From contig CALKIR010000057.1 of the NCBI GenBank assembly GCA_937995985.1, forward strand, positions 1-50,752: a stretch of 50,752 nucleotides of DNA, in the 5' to 3' direction. The notes under the pieces were generated by a model. The model made no database searches. It worked only from the letters and a program-made list of their open reading frames with translations, and was not told the origin of the DNA. Origin of the DNA: an uncultured Alcaligenaceae bacterium. Its GTDB lineage: Bacteria; Pseudomonadota; Gammaproteobacteria; Burkholderiales; Burkholderiaceae_B. The position numbers were made by a program, and so were the translations under genes. Of this stretch, positions 1 to 9,181 are shown in pieces; the stretch's first letter is position 1; each line of letters starts with the position of its first letter.

Positions 1-52
1 TCTCGGCGCCAGAACCTAAATCTGGTGCGTCTACCAATTCCGCCACGTTCGC
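1..52 (-). tRNA. tRNA-Leu(UAG), partial (3' end outside window)
   Basis: Read on the minus strand, the sequence from base 52 begins GCGAACGTGGCGGAATTGG. This is a typical long-D-arm tRNA-Leu start with acceptor strand GCGAACG. The anticodon arm is CCAGA-TTTAGGT-TCTGG, which gives anticodon UAG. The variable arm begins at the window edge, and the T arm and CCA end are missing. A leucine tRNA next to tig is common in betaproteobacteria. Confidence 0.93.
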
Positions 53-231
53 AAAAAAGATGATTATAAGGGTATTGATGCATAAATGCAAGTAAAGGGT
101 AAAATACCACAGTTTGTGTTATGGTTTGGTGTTTTTGGCGGTTATGCCGAGTTGACTAGGTTTTTTGCCTCGTTTTTCGGTAAAATAGTCAGTTAATCTA
201 ATTTTTTTACAGAAAAAGGTCACACATACAC

Positions 232-1542
232 ATGCAGCCCGAGGTTGAAGTTTTAGACGGTTTAGGGCGCCGAATCAATCTACAGATTTCGGTTGCCGAT
301 GTAGAAAAGGAAGTGCAAGCACAATTACGACAGGTTGCGCGCACTGCAAAGATTCAAGGTTTTCGTCCAGGTAAGGCTCCGATCTCTGTGATTGAGCGCC
401 GTCATGGTCCTGGCATCCGCTACGATGTCATTAACAATGAGCTAGCCAAGGCTTTTGATGAGGCCGCACGAGAAACTGGTTTGCGCATTGCAGGTGCTCC
501 TAGCATTGAAAGCAATGAAGAAGGGAGCAATGAGGAAACCTTGGCGTTTTTTGCTACTTTCGAGGTGTATCCTGAAATAGAATTGCCCGATTTAGCAGAG
601 CTCGAGGTCACTCGCTCAGTGACTGAGGTAGGGGATGCTGAGTTAGAGAAAACCATCGATGTGTTACGCCAGCAGCGTGCTGAATACGAGCCACGTGAGG
701 GTCGTGCCGCCCAAGACGGTGACCGCGTGACTTTGGACTTTGTGGGGCGTATTGATGGTGAGGCTTTTGATGGTGGCAGTGCCGAGGGTTTTTCCTTTGT
801 ATTAGGTCAAGGCCGCATGCTGCCCGAATTCGAAGAGGCCGCCAAAGGCATGAAAGCTGGCGAAGAAAAGACCTTTGAGCTTAAGTTCCCAGAGGACTAC
901 GGTGGTCAAGAGGTAGCTGGCAAGACTGCTGAGTTTGAGATCAAGGTGAATGAGGTTGCTGAGGTCAAGCTGCCTGAGTTTGACGCAGAAATGGCCAAGC
1001 AGCTCGGTCAAGAAGATGGAGATGTTGAGAAGCTCAAGCAGGAAATTCTTGAAAACGTTAAGCGAGAAGTTAAGGCGCGAACACAAAACCTTACCAAAAG
1101 AAGTGTGATGGATGCCTTGCTAAAGGCTGCTGAATTTGATGTGCCTAGTGCTCTCGTTGATCGTGAGGTACAACAGCGTATTGCTGCTGCACGTATGGAG
1201 CTGCAACAACGCGGGGTGCCAAATGCGGAAAATATGGATCTGCCTGCTGAGATTTTCAAAGCTGAGGCTGAGCGCCGCGTTCGTTTAGGTTTGCTGATTG
1301 CAGAGCTGGTCGAGCAAGCTAAATTAGAGGCAACTGAGGATCAGGTGCGCGCACGGGTTGAGGAGTTTGCTCAAAACTACGAGCAGCCCGATGAGGTGGT
1401 GCGTTACTATCTGTCTGAGCCCCAGCGTCGTGCTGAGGTTGAGGCCATCGTGTTAGAGGACAATGTTGTTCAGCATGTGCTAGAGCATGCTAAAGTAAGC
1501 GATGAGCAGATAGCATTCGACCAACTCATGGAGAGGAACTAA
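232..1542 (+). CDS. tig: trigger factor (ribosome-associated chaperone / peptidyl-prolyl isomerase)
   Basis: Trigger factor binds the large ribosomal subunit near the exit tunnel and shields nascent chains; it also isomerises prolyl bonds. The 436-residue length is normal. The ribosome-binding signature GFRPGKAP lies at residues 43-50. An FKBP-like domain follows at about 155-245, with GDRVTLDFVGRIDG and the FPEDYG stretch. The rest is the helical C-terminal chaperone domain. The ATG follows an AAAAGGT ribosome-binding site with suitable spacing. The stop overlaps the clpP start by one base, so the two are translationally coupled. It opens the tig-clpP-clpX-lon protein quality-control block. 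The upstream 180 bases contain no gene besides the tRNA. Confidence 0.97.
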   Translation: MQPEVEVLDGLGRRINLQISVADVEKEVQAQLRQVARTAKIQGFRPGKAPISVIERRHGPGIRYDVINNELAKAFDEAARETGLRIAGAPSIESNEEGSNEETLAFFATFEVYPEIELPDLAELEVTRSVTEVGDAELEKTIDVLRQQRAEYEPREGRAAQDGDRVTLDFVGRIDGEAFDGGSAEGFSFVLGQGRMLPEFEEAAKGMKAGEEKTFELKFPEDYGGQEVAGKTAEFEIKVNEVAEVKLPEFDAEMAKQLGQEDGDVEKLKQEILENVKREVKARTQNLTKRSVMDALLKAAEFDVPSALVDREVQQRIAAARMELQQRGVPNAENMDLPAEIFKAEAERRVRLGLLIAELVEQAKLEATEDQVRARVEEFAQNYEQPDEVVRYYLSEPQRRAEVEAIVLEDNVVQHVLEHAKVSDEQIAFDQLMERN

Positions 1543-2201
1543 TGTCTTCTCGTTTCATTGATTTTTATGCATCAATGTACGGTGGGCAGTCCGTAACGCC
1601 GAGTAATCTCGGCTATGTGCCCATCGTCATTGAGCAGTCCGGTCGTGGAGAGCGCTCCTACGACATTTACTCGCGCTTGTTACGCGAGCGAGTTATTTTT
1701 CTTGTGGGCCCAGTAACAGACCATAGTGCCAATTTGATTGTGGCGCAATTATTGTTTTTAGAGTCTGAAAACCCTGAGAAAGATATTTCTCTTTATATTA
1801 ATTCGCCAGGTGGTTCTGTCTATGCAGGTATGGCGATTTACGATACCATGCAATTCGTACAACCAGACGTATCAACGCTGTGTACGGGGATGGCAGCAAG
1901 TATGGGAGCATTCCTGCTGGCAGCAGGTACCAAAGAAAAACGTTATGCATTACCCAATTCCCGCATAATGATTCATCAGCCTTCTGGGGGTGCTCAGGGA
2001 CAGGCGTCTGATATTGAAATCCATGCTCGCGAGATCCTCGAGTTGCGTGAGCGTTTAAACAAAATCCTGGCAGACAATACCAATCAAACGGTTGAGCAAA
2101 TTGCTCTGGATACTGAGCGCGACCGTTTTATGTCCGCCGATCAAGCTGTAGAATACGGGTTGATCGATAAGGTTCTGACACACCGCTCAGATGGCGCTTA
2201 A
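1542..2201 (+). CDS. clpP: ATP-dependent Clp protease proteolytic subunit ClpP
   Basis: This is the serine peptidase that forms the double-heptamer chamber of ClpXP and ClpAP in the cytosol. The catalytic triad is visible at the canonical spacing: Ser120 in GMAASMG, His145 in MIHQP and Asp194 in TERDRF. The intervals of 25 and 49 residues match the E. coli enzyme. The length of 219 residues includes a short N-terminal propeptide region. The ATG is formed by the last base of the tig stop, and GAGAGGAA within the tig end serves as the ribosome-binding site. clpX follows after 106 bases that contain a long imperfect hairpin. Confidence 0.98.
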   Translation: MSSRFIDFYASMYGGQSVTPSNLGYVPIVIEQSGRGERSYDIYSRLLRERVIFLVGPVTDHSANLIVAQLLFLESENPEKDISLYINSPGGSVYAGMAIYDTMQFVQPDVSTLCTGMAASMGAFLLAAGTKEKRYALPNSRIMIHQPSGGAQGQASDIEIHAREILELRERLNKILADNTNQTVEQIALDTERDRFMSADQAVEYGLIDKVLTHRSDGA

Positions 2202-2246
2202 TTGTACACTGCGCTTGGATGTTATAGACATCTGAGCGCAGTACAA
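2202..2246 (+). terminator. clpP-clpX intergenic hairpin, possible partial terminator
   Basis: TTGTACACTGCGCTTGGATG and the downstream ACATCTGAGCGCAGTACAA form an imperfect stem of about 18 pairs with one bulge, separated by a short TATAG loop. It begins right after the clpP stop and is followed only by AAAAAT. A U-tract is absent on the plus strand, so this may stabilise or process the message instead of ending it. Confidence 0.4.
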
Positions 2247-2307
2247 AAATGCTCAAGCCTGCAGATAGGCTGTGTTCTGGTGGTGTGGTTGATATTAAAA
2301 GAGTATT

Positions 2308-3591
2308 ATGACTGAAAAAACGGCTGCCGATAAAATCCTACACTGTTCCTTTTGCAATAAGTCAAAAGATGAGGTAAGAAAACTTATTGCGGGTTCCGGT
2401 GAGGTATATATTTGCGATGAGTGTGTCAACTTATGTGCGGACATCATTCAGGAGCAAAACCTGGAGGAGGCGCGTGACACCTTAAAGAAAGAGCTGCCTA
2501 CTCCAAAAGAGATTAAAGCTTTTCTTGATGATTATGTGATTGGTCAGGAAGAGCCCAAGCGCAATCTCTCTGTTGCAGTGTACAATCATTACAAGCGCAT
2601 TCAGTTTTTAGAATTTGAGGACGATGAGGTTGAGCTGGCTAAGAGCAATATTTTGCTCATTGGCCCTACTGGATCAGGTAAGACCTTGTTGGCTCAAACA
2701 TTGGCGCGTTTGCTCGATGTGCCTTTTGTGATGGCTGATGCGACCACCTTAACTGAGGCTGGTTATGTAGGTGAGGATGTAGAAAACATCATACAAAAGT
2801 TGCTTCAAGCATGTGAATATGATGTGGAAAAGGCACAGCGTGCAATAGTTTTCATTGATGAAATAGATAAGATTGCTCGCAAAGGCGATAACCCTTCCAT
2901 TACCCGTGATGTATCGGGTGAGGGGGTACAACAAGCGTTGCTCAAGCTCATTGAGGGCACCATTGCATCTGTACCTCCACAAGGAGGGAGAAAGCATCCG
3001 AACCAAGACTTTGTGCAGATTGATACCACTAACATACTTTTTGTTGTGGGCGGCGCTTTTGCTGGGCTAGAAAAGATTATTCAAGAGCGTACGGAAAAAT
3101 CAGGTATTGGTTTTTCAGCGGCGGTGCATTCTAAGTCCGATCGTGGGGTTGGCGAATTGTTTGCAGAAGTTGAGCCCGAGGATTTGATTAAATTTGGATT
3201 GATCCCTGAGTTAGTAGGGCGCTTGCCTGTTATTGCGACCCTCGAAGAGCTTGATGAGCAGGCTTTAGTACGTATACTAAGTGAGCCTAAAAATGCATTA
3301 GTCAAGCAGTTCCAAAAGCTATTCTCTCTCGAAGATGTTGAGTTAGAGGTCGAGCAAGGGGCGTTGCAGGCTATGGCTCGCGCAGCAATTTCACGGCGCA
3401 CAGGGGCCCGAGGATTACGTTCTATTATTGAAAAAGCATTATTAGAAACAATGTATGAGCTGCCTTCTCTTGAAGGAGTGGTCAAAGTAGTCCTGACAGA
3501 ACAAGCGGTTAAAGGCGAAGAGTCTCCTCGATTGGTTTACCATGATGGGAGACAAGAGCCAGCCCCTTCGGGTGCTATCAATGCGGCTTAA
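2308..3591 (+). CDS. clpX: ATP-dependent Clp protease ATP-binding subunit ClpX
   Basis: AAA+ unfoldase that recognises tagged substrates, unfolds them and feeds them to ClpP. The N-terminal zinc-binding domain has Cys13, Cys16, Cys36 and Cys39. The Walker A motif GPTGSGKT is at 119-126, the substrate-gripping pore loop GYVG at 152-155 and Walker B IVFIDE at 180-185. An RKH loop lies at about 228-230. The length of 427 residues is standard. It sits between clpP and lon on the same strand. The start ATG is preceded by AAAAGAG and agrees with the family N-terminus (zinc finger close to the start). Confidence 0.98.
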   Translation: MTEKTAADKILHCSFCNKSKDEVRKLIAGSGEVYICDECVNLCADIIQEQNLEEARDTLKKELPTPKEIKAFLDDYVIGQEEPKRNLSVAVYNHYKRIQFLEFEDDEVELAKSNILLIGPTGSGKTLLAQTLARLLDVPFVMADATTLTEAGYVGEDVENIIQKLLQACEYDVEKAQRAIVFIDEIDKIARKGDNPSITRDVSGEGVQQALLKLIEGTIASVPPQGGRKHPNQDFVQIDTTNILFVVGGAFAGLEKIIQERTEKSGIGFSAAVHSKSDRGVGELFAEVEPEDLIKFGLIPELVGRLPVIATLEELDEQALVRILSEPKNALVKQFQKLFSLEDVELEVEQGALQAMARAAISRRTGARGLRSIIEKALLETMYELPSLEGVVKVVLTEQAVKGEESPRLVYHDGRQEPAPSGAINAA

Positions 3592-3598
3592 AATTTAG

Positions 3599-3628
3599 CC
3601 CTTGAAATTTTCACATTCGCCACAATCT
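3599..3628 (+). promoter_or_regulatory. candidate sigma32 (heat-shock) promoter of lon
   Basis: CCCTTGAAA at 3599-3607 matches the sigma32 -35 element. After 13 bases comes CACAATCT at 3621-3628, which matches most positions of the -10 consensus CCCCATNT. lon is a classical sigma32 gene in E. coli, which supports the reading. A TATACT at 3630-3635 could instead serve a housekeeping promoter, but its spacing to TTGAAA (22 bases) is too long. Confidence 0.5.
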
Positions 3629-3649
3629 GTATACTAGAAGCTTGAACTA

Positions 3650-3678
3650 CAAGGGGAAGCTAATCACGCTTCCCCTTG
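3650..3678 (+). repeat. perfect 11-bp hairpin in the lon 5' leader
   Basis: CAAGGGGAAGC and GCTTCCCCTTG form a perfect inverted repeat around a 7-base loop. No T-tract follows, so it is unlikely to be an intrinsic terminator. It would lie near the 5' end of a lon transcript started from the heat-shock-like promoter. Confidence 0.6.
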
Positions 3679-3709
3679 CAGTCTACAGATTATATATAAG
3701 GAATGAGTT

Positions 3710-6181
3710 ATGTCTGCGAACCAGATCTTATCTAAGGAACCCATGGAGCTACCTTTATTGCCATTGCGTGATGTGGTAGTGTTTCCGCACATGGTGATTC
3801 CACTATTTGTAGGGCGGCCACGCTCGATCAAAGCACTCGAGTTGGCCATGGAAAATGGAAATACCATCCTCCTGGTTGCGCAAAAAACTGCCAGCAAGGA
3901 AGACCCTACGCCTGAAGATATGTACGAGATTGGCTGTGCAGCAAGTATTTTGCAAATGCTCAAACTACCTGATGGCACAGTCAAAGTGTTGGTTGAAGGG
4001 GTCGAGCGAGCAAAAATTCAACAGGTTATTGAGACTGAAGACCATTTCAGCGGTTTAGCCGTAGCGGTACAGGATACAGAGGTCAGTGCGGCTGAGGCCG
4101 AGGCATTACGCCGTGCAGTGATGGCACAGTTTGAGCAGTACGTTAAACTGAATAAAAAAATACCTCAAGAGATTTTGACCTCGTTAACAGGCATTGATGA
4201 GCCCAGTCGTTTAGCGGATACTATTGCGGCGCATTTGCCTTTAAAGTTAGAGCAAAAGCAAGAAATGCTCGAGCAGTTCAATACTGTTGAGCGTCTAGAG
4301 GCTTTGCTTGAACAGCTTGAAACAGAGATTGATATTTTACAAGTTGAGAAGAGAATTCGCGGCCGTGTCAAAAAACAAATGGAAAAAAGCCAGCGTGATT
4401 ACTATCTCAACGAGCAGGTGAAGGCGATACAGCGCGAATTAGGCGAGGGCGATGAGAATGCTGAGCTCGAGGAGCTCGAAGAGCGCATCAAAAATACCAA
4501 ACTGCCTAAAGAAGCGCGTAAAAAGGCCGAGGCCGAGCTAAAAAAACTTAAGCTGATGTCACCAATGTCTGCCGAGGCAACGGTGGTGCGCAATTATCTA
4601 GACACTCTATTAAGCTTGCCCTGGAACAAGCGCAGCCGCATCAGTCGGCAGCTTGATAAAGCCCAGGCAATTTTGGACGAGGATCACTATGGGCTCGAAA
4701 AGGTCAAAGAGCGCATAATTGAATATTTAGCCGTTCAGAGTCGTGTCAGCAAAGTCAAGGCTCCTATTTTATGTTTGGTTGGGCCTCCAGGAGTGGGTAA
4801 AACTTCTTTGGGACAATCCATTGCTCGAGCAACCAACCGCAAATATGTCCGGATGGCTTTAGGCGGGGTACGGGATGAGGCCGAGATTCGTGGTCATCGA
4901 CGCACCTATATCGGCTCAATGCCTGGCAAAATCTTACAAAATATGGCGCGTGTTGGGGTGCGCAATCCGTTATTCTTGCTTGACGAAATTGACAAGATGG
5001 GGACGGATTTTCGAGGGGATCCCGCCTCTGCCTTGCTAGAGGTCTTAGATCCGGAGCAAAATCATACTTTCCAAGATCATTATCTAGAGGTGGATTTTGA
5101 TCTTTCGGATGTGATGTTCGTAGCCACCAGCAACACTTTAAATATTCCTCCTGCTTTGCTTGATAGGATGGAGGTGATTCGTCTCTCTGGTTACACCGAG
5201 GATGAAAAACTCAATATTGCTATTAAGCATTTAATTCCTAAGCAGATGGAAAATAACGGGGTGCGCTCAGGGGAGTTAGTTATCCAAGAGGATGCCATTC
5301 GCGATATAGTTCGGTATTACACCCGTGAGGCGGGGGTCCGTTCTTTAGAGCGTGAAATAGGTAAAATCTGCAGAAAGGTCGTTCATCGAGCCTTACTCGA
5401 AGGCAGCAAAACAGATACCAAGGATCGCAAAAAGAGCACTGAAAAACGTTTTTCAGTCACAGTAACCCGAGATAATCTTAATGATTTCTTGGGTGTGCGT
5501 CGCTATACTTTTGGCGAAGCTAAGACTGAAAACAAAGTAGGTCAGGTGACCGGATTGGCTTGGACTGAAGTGGGCGGGGATTTACTGACCATTGAGGTGG
5601 CCGATATGCCGGGTAAAGGCCGGGTACAGCGTACAGGTTCTATTGGCGATGTAATGAAGGAGTCTGTAGAGGCGGCCCGTACTGTAGTGCGTGCACGTGC
5701 ACAGCAGTGGGGGATTGCTGATCCGGTATTTGAGAAACGGGATATTCACGTTCACTTTCCTGATGGGGCTACGCCCAAAGATGGTCCTTCAGCAGGAATT
5801 GCGGTAACCACAGCAATTGTTTCTTCTATGACGGGTATTCCTATTCGTGCAGATGTAGCCATGACGGGTGAGATTACGCTGCGTGGCGAGGTCTTAGAAA
5901 TAGGGGGCCTAAAAGAGAAACTCTTGGCTGCTCAACGTGGGGGAATTAAAACGGTATTAATTCCTGAGCAAAATGTGAAGGATTTGGCTGAAATCCCCGA
6001 TAATGTAAAAAATGCTCTAGAAATTATTCCTGTGCGTTGGATAGAAAAGGTACTGGAGGTAGCTTTGGAAAAGATGCCCACCCCTTTATCTGATGAGGAG
6101 TTAGAGCGCATTACGGCTGAGGCAGTAGCTGCCAGTGCTGCTAATCGTCCTGATTCAGCAGGGGGGGTGACCAAGCATTAG
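3710..6181 (+). CDS. lon: Lon protease (endopeptidase La)
   Basis: Homohexameric ATP-dependent protease that degrades damaged and regulatory proteins in the cytosol. The N-terminal substrate-binding domain begins LPLLPLRDVVVFPHM. The Walker A motif GPPGVGKT is at 358-365 and Walker B is in LFLLDEIDKM. The catalytic dyad is Ser694 in DGPSAG with a lysine about 43 residues later in GGLKEK. The 823-residue length is slightly longer than the E. coli enzyme because of an Ala-rich tail. AAGGA precedes the ATG. The gene is probably heat-shock controlled through the CTTGAAA element upstream, and it is closed by a strong terminator. Confidence 0.98.
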   Translation: MSANQILSKEPMELPLLPLRDVVVFPHMVIPLFVGRPRSIKALELAMENGNTILLVAQKTASKEDPTPEDMYEIGCAASILQMLKLPDGTVKVLVEGVERAKIQQVIETEDHFSGLAVAVQDTEVSAAEAEALRRAVMAQFEQYVKLNKKIPQEILTSLTGIDEPSRLADTIAAHLPLKLEQKQEMLEQFNTVERLEALLEQLETEIDILQVEKRIRGRVKKQMEKSQRDYYLNEQVKAIQRELGEGDENAELEELEERIKNTKLPKEARKKAEAELKKLKLMSPMSAEATVVRNYLDTLLSLPWNKRSRISRQLDKAQAILDEDHYGLEKVKERIIEYLAVQSRVSKVKAPILCLVGPPGVGKTSLGQSIARATNRKYVRMALGGVRDEAEIRGHRRTYIGSMPGKILQNMARVGVRNPLFLLDEIDKMGTDFRGDPASALLEVLDPEQNHTFQDHYLEVDFDLSDVMFVATSNTLNIPPALLDRMEVIRLSGYTEDEKLNIAIKHLIPKQMENNGVRSGELVIQEDAIRDIVRYYTREAGVRSLEREIGKICRKVVHRALLEGSKTDTKDRKKSTEKRFSVTVTRDNLNDFLGVRRYTFGEAKTENKVGQVTGLAWTEVGGDLLTIEVADMPGKGRVQRTGSIGDVMKESVEAARTVVRARAQQWGIADPVFEKRDIHVHFPDGATPKDGPSAGIAVTTAIVSSMTGIPIRADVAMTGEITLRGEVLEIGGLKEKLLAAQRGGIKTVLIPEQNVKDLAEIPDNVKNALEIIPVRWIEKVLEVALEKMPTPLSDEELERITAEAVAASAANRPDSAGGVTKH

Positions 6182-6211
6182 CAAGAGCTATGCGAGGTGA
6201 TTACAGTACTT

Positions 6212-6252
6212 AAGTGAGCAGTTAGAGGGCAGCCTCTAACTGCTCACTTTTT
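6212..6252 (+). terminator. terminator after lon (convergent with lexA)
   Basis: AAGTGAGCAGTTAGAGG pairs perfectly with CCTCTAACTGCTCACTT across a 4-base GCAG loop, and TTTTT follows. The 17-bp stem lies between the stops of lon (plus) and lexA (minus). The U-tract favours the plus strand. Confidence 0.9.
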
Positions 6253-6253
6253 A

Positions 6254-6928
6254 TCATGTCGGCCCCCAATCACGAATGAGTCCTACAGCAATGCCTTCAA
6301 TTTCAAAATCATCGCCTGCTTTGATGGTGATAGGAGCATAGTCCGGATGCTCGGATTGCAGTTGTATGTCTTGAGTAGTTTCATCTATATGTAGTCTTTT
6401 GACTGTTACGTCATCACCAAGACGAGCGACAACAATTTGACCGTGATGGGCCTCTGAGGTTTTTTTGATAGCAAGCAAATCACCTTCGAGGATCCCTGCA
6501 TCGCGCATACTCAACCCCCGTACCCTAAGTAAGTAATCGGGCTTGTTTTGAAACATATGTGCGCCAAAGCTGAGTTCTTTTTCTATATGTTCTGCGGCTA
6601 AGATGGGGCTGCCAGCAGCGACCCGTCCAATGACTGCGAGATTCAGTATGGAGTCAGACTCTGTAGTAGGATGGGTGGAGGGTGAGACGGCTTTGTTTTG
6701 TGCAGGTGCTGCATCATCAATTAAACGAATCCCTCGTGAAGTGCCTGCTATTAGCTCAATAGCTCCTTTACGGGCTAAAGCCTTGAGATGATCCTCTGCT
6801 GCATTAGGAGAGCGAAAGCCTAATTTGCGTGCAATTTCAGCACGTGTTGGTGGGTAACCATAAGCAGCGATTTTATCTTTGATAAGATCGAGTACCTGTT
6901 GCTGTCTTTGGGTAAGTTTGACGGTCAT
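6254..6928 (-). CDS. lexA: LexA repressor (SOS master regulator)
   Basis: Represses SOS genes and self-cleaves when stimulated by RecA filaments. The N-terminal winged helix covers roughly residues 1-70 (PPTRAEIARKLGF is the recognition region). The scissile Ala105-Gly106 bond is in GRVAAGSPIL. The Ser140 (GLSM) and Lys177 (VKRL) dyad is 37 residues apart, as in E. coli. At 224 residues it is a little longer than E. coli LexA because of a linker rich in Ala, Ser and Thr. A perfect LexA box lies 20 bases upstream of the start, which indicates autoregulation. It is transcribed divergently from uvrB. Confidence 0.97.
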   Translation of the reverse strand: MTVKLTQRQQQVLDLIKDKIAAYGYPPTRAEIARKLGFRSPNAAEDHLKALARKGAIELIAGTSRGIRLIDDAAPAQNKAVSPSTHPTTESDSILNLAVIGRVAAGSPILAAEHIEKELSFGAHMFQNKPDYLLRVRGLSMRDAGILEGDLLAIKKTSEAHHGQIVVARLGDDVTVKRLHIDETTQDIQLQSEHPDYAPITIKAGDDFEIEGIAVGLIRDWGPT

Positions 6929-6948
6929 GTCGGTGTATTGCCCAGTTA

Positions 6949-6964
6949 CTGTTTATAATTACAG
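6949..6964 (-). promoter_or_regulatory. LexA (SOS) box
   Basis: CTGTTTATAATTACAG is a perfect CTGT-N8-ACAG operator. It is 20 bases from the lexA start and about 160 bases from uvrB. It should autoregulate lexA. I find no second full box closer to uvrB, so whether uvrB shares the control is unclear. Confidence 0.88.
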
Positions 6965-7123
6965 TTATTGTCCCTGAATTTAAATGATAAAGCAAGAAGC
7001 AACCGATTGGTTTTATTGGGTTTTAGAGATTTTCAATGATTGTCTCTTAGGACGCAGTTAAAACTGCCATAATAAAAGCAAGTATTTAATTAATTAGTAA
7101 GCAGGCATTCCATAAGCATATCT

Positions 7124-9154
7124 ATGAAAGATTTTAAAAAAGGTTTTAAGCAGTTTCCTAACAGTCCTTTCCGCCTGTATCAACCTTATCCGCCTGCGGG
7201 TGATCAGCCTAAAGCAATTGATGAGTTGGTTCAGGGTATTGATGACGGCTTGATGCGTCAAACCCTTTTAGGAGTGACGGGTTCAGGAAAGACTTATACG
7301 ATGGCTAATGTGATTGCGCGCACGGGTCGACCAGCGATCATATTAGCACCAAACAAAACCCTAGCTGCTCAGCTTTATGCGGAAATGCGCGAGTTTTTTC
7401 CTGAAAATGCAGTTGAGTACTTTGTTTCCTACTATGATTATTATCAGCCTGAGGCGTATGTACCGGCGCGCGATCTATTTATAGAAAAAGACTCATCTAT
7501 TAATGAGCATATAGAACAGATGCGTCTTTCCGCTACTAAAAGCTTATTGGAGCGTCCGGATACCATTATTGTTGGCTCGGTGTCTTGTATTTACGGCATT
7601 GGTAATCCCAGTGATTATCACGCTATGGTGCTGACCTTGCGAGAAGGGGATAGGATAGACCGCCAAGAGATTCTGGCGCGTTTGGTTGCAATGCAGTATG
7701 AGCGTGATGATGCGGATTTGGTACGGGGTGGTTTTAGGGTGCGTGGTGAAGTGATTGATGTGTTTCCAGCAGAACATGCTGACTATGCGCTGCGCATCAC
7801 CATGTTTGATGATGAAATAGAAAGTTTAGAGCTGTTTGATCCTTTAACTGGACAGGTACAGCAAAAAATACCGCGCTTTACGGTGTTTCCAGGTTCTCAT
7901 TTTGTGACTCCGCGCGAGACGGTGCTCAAGGCAATAGAAACCATCAAAGAAGAGTTAAGAGAGCGTTTAGATGAGTTATATCAGTCGGGGAGACATGTTG
8001 AGGCGCAGCGTCTGGAGCAGCGTACGCGTTTTGATTTAGAAATGCTCAATGAACTGGGGTTTTGCAAGGGGATTGAAAACTACTCTCGGCATTTTTCAGG
8101 TGCCGCACCTGGTGAACCCCCTCCTACTCTTATTGATTATTTACCAGCCCATGCATTGATGTTTATTGATGAAAGCCATGTCACGATGGGGCAACTTGGG
8201 GGCATGTATAGAGGAGATCGCTCACGTAAAGAAACTCTAGTAGAACATGGTTTTAGATTGCCGTCTGCCTTAGATAATCGACCCTTAAAACTGCAAGAAT
8301 TTGAGGCGCGGATGCGACAAACGGTGTTTGTCTCCGCTACACCAGGCCCGTATGAACTGGAACGTTCTGACCAAATTGTTGAGCAAGTTGTACGGCCAAC
8401 AGGGTTGGTCGATCCAGCAGTTGAGGTGCGCCCTGCAGCCACGCAAGTTGATGATTTATACGAGCAATGCGTGCAGCGCATTGAGCGTCAAGAGCGGGTT
8501 TTAGTGACTACTTTGACAAAGCGCATGGCAGAGGATCTGACAGAGTATTTAAGTGAAAATGGTCTAAAAGTCCGTTATTTACACTCGGATATTGATACGG
8601 TAGAGCGCGTGGAAATTATTCGTGATTTACGTATAGGCACCTTTGATGTGTTGGTGGGGATTAATTTATTACGTGAGGGATTAGATATTCCTGAGGTCTC
8701 ATTAGTGGCCATTTTGGATGCTGATAAAGAAGGTTTTTTACGCTCTGAGCGCAGTCTTATTCAAACCATTGGTCGTGCTGCACGCAATATTCACGGACAA
8801 GCCATTTTATATGCGGACCACATTACAGAATCAATGCGTCGTGCCATAGAGGAAACAGAACGCCGCCGGGACAAACAATTACGCTTTAATCAAGAGCATG
8901 GAATTACGGCGCGAGGAGTGACCAAAGAGGTTCGCGATCTGATTGATGGTGTCATGCAACGAGCGGATATACAAGATGCTGCAAAGCAGGTTGAGTTTTC
9001 GTCTGAACTGCTTCGGGATGAGAGAAAATTGGCCCAAGAGTTACAAAAGCTTGAGAAAAAAATGCTGGAACATGCAAAAAATCTGGAGTTTGAACAAGCT
9101 GCCCAGGTACGTGACACACTCAATCAGCTAAAGGAGCAGGCTTTACTAAGATAA
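7124..9154 (+). CDS. uvrB: UvrABC system protein B (excinuclease subunit)
   Basis: Damage-verifying helicase-like subunit of nucleotide excision repair. It is loaded by UvrA and recruits UvrC. The Walker A motif GVTGSGKT is at 50-57. The damage-probing beta-hairpin region YYDYYQPEAYVP is at 103-114, and the DESH helicase motif II at 349-352. The C-terminal UVR domain (about 640-676) has the EFEQAAQVRD signature and contacts UvrC. The length of 676 residues is normal. A weak AGCAGG site lies upstream of the ATG. The gene sits opposite lexA, whose operator is in the shared 195-base gap, and a hairpin terminator follows the stop directly. Confidence 0.97.
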   Translation: MKDFKKGFKQFPNSPFRLYQPYPPAGDQPKAIDELVQGIDDGLMRQTLLGVTGSGKTYTMANVIARTGRPAIILAPNKTLAAQLYAEMREFFPENAVEYFVSYYDYYQPEAYVPARDLFIEKDSSINEHIEQMRLSATKSLLERPDTIIVGSVSCIYGIGNPSDYHAMVLTLREGDRIDRQEILARLVAMQYERDDADLVRGGFRVRGEVIDVFPAEHADYALRITMFDDEIESLELFDPLTGQVQQKIPRFTVFPGSHFVTPRETVLKAIETIKEELRERLDELYQSGRHVEAQRLEQRTRFDLEMLNELGFCKGIENYSRHFSGAAPGEPPPTLIDYLPAHALMFIDESHVTMGQLGGMYRGDRSRKETLVEHGFRLPSALDNRPLKLQEFEARMRQTVFVSATPGPYELERSDQIVEQVVRPTGLVDPAVEVRPAATQVDDLYEQCVQRIERQERVLVTTLTKRMAEDLTEYLSENGLKVRYLHSDIDTVERVEIIRDLRIGTFDVLVGINLLREGLDIPEVSLVAILDADKEGFLRSERSLIQTIGRAARNIHGQAILYADHITESMRRAIEETERRRDKQLRFNQEHGITARGVTKEVRDLIDGVMQRADIQDAAKQVEFSSELLRDERKLAQELQKLEKKMLEHAKNLEFEQAAQVRDTLNQLKEQALLR

Positions 9155-9181
9155 AAACTTTTCGGAGTATCCAAAGTTTTT
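9153..9181 (+). terminator. terminator after uvrB
   Basis: AAAAACTTT and AAAGTTTTT form the outer stem, and GGA-GTA-TCC adds an inner stem. The right arm ends in TTTTT. It overlaps the uvrB stop codon and ends where the iscR promoter begins. Confidence 0.6.

Noticed and set aside
152..186. TTGACT ... TAAAAT as a tig promoter
   Set aside because: The spacing of 23 bases is too long for a sigma70 promoter.
3650..3678. Hairpin before lon as an intrinsic terminator for clpX
   Set aside because: No T-tract follows the stem; kept as a leader hairpin only.
7000..7123. Second LexA box for uvrB
   Set aside because: ACTGCCATAATAAAAGCA near 7064 only partly resembles the consensus; the ACAG half is missing.
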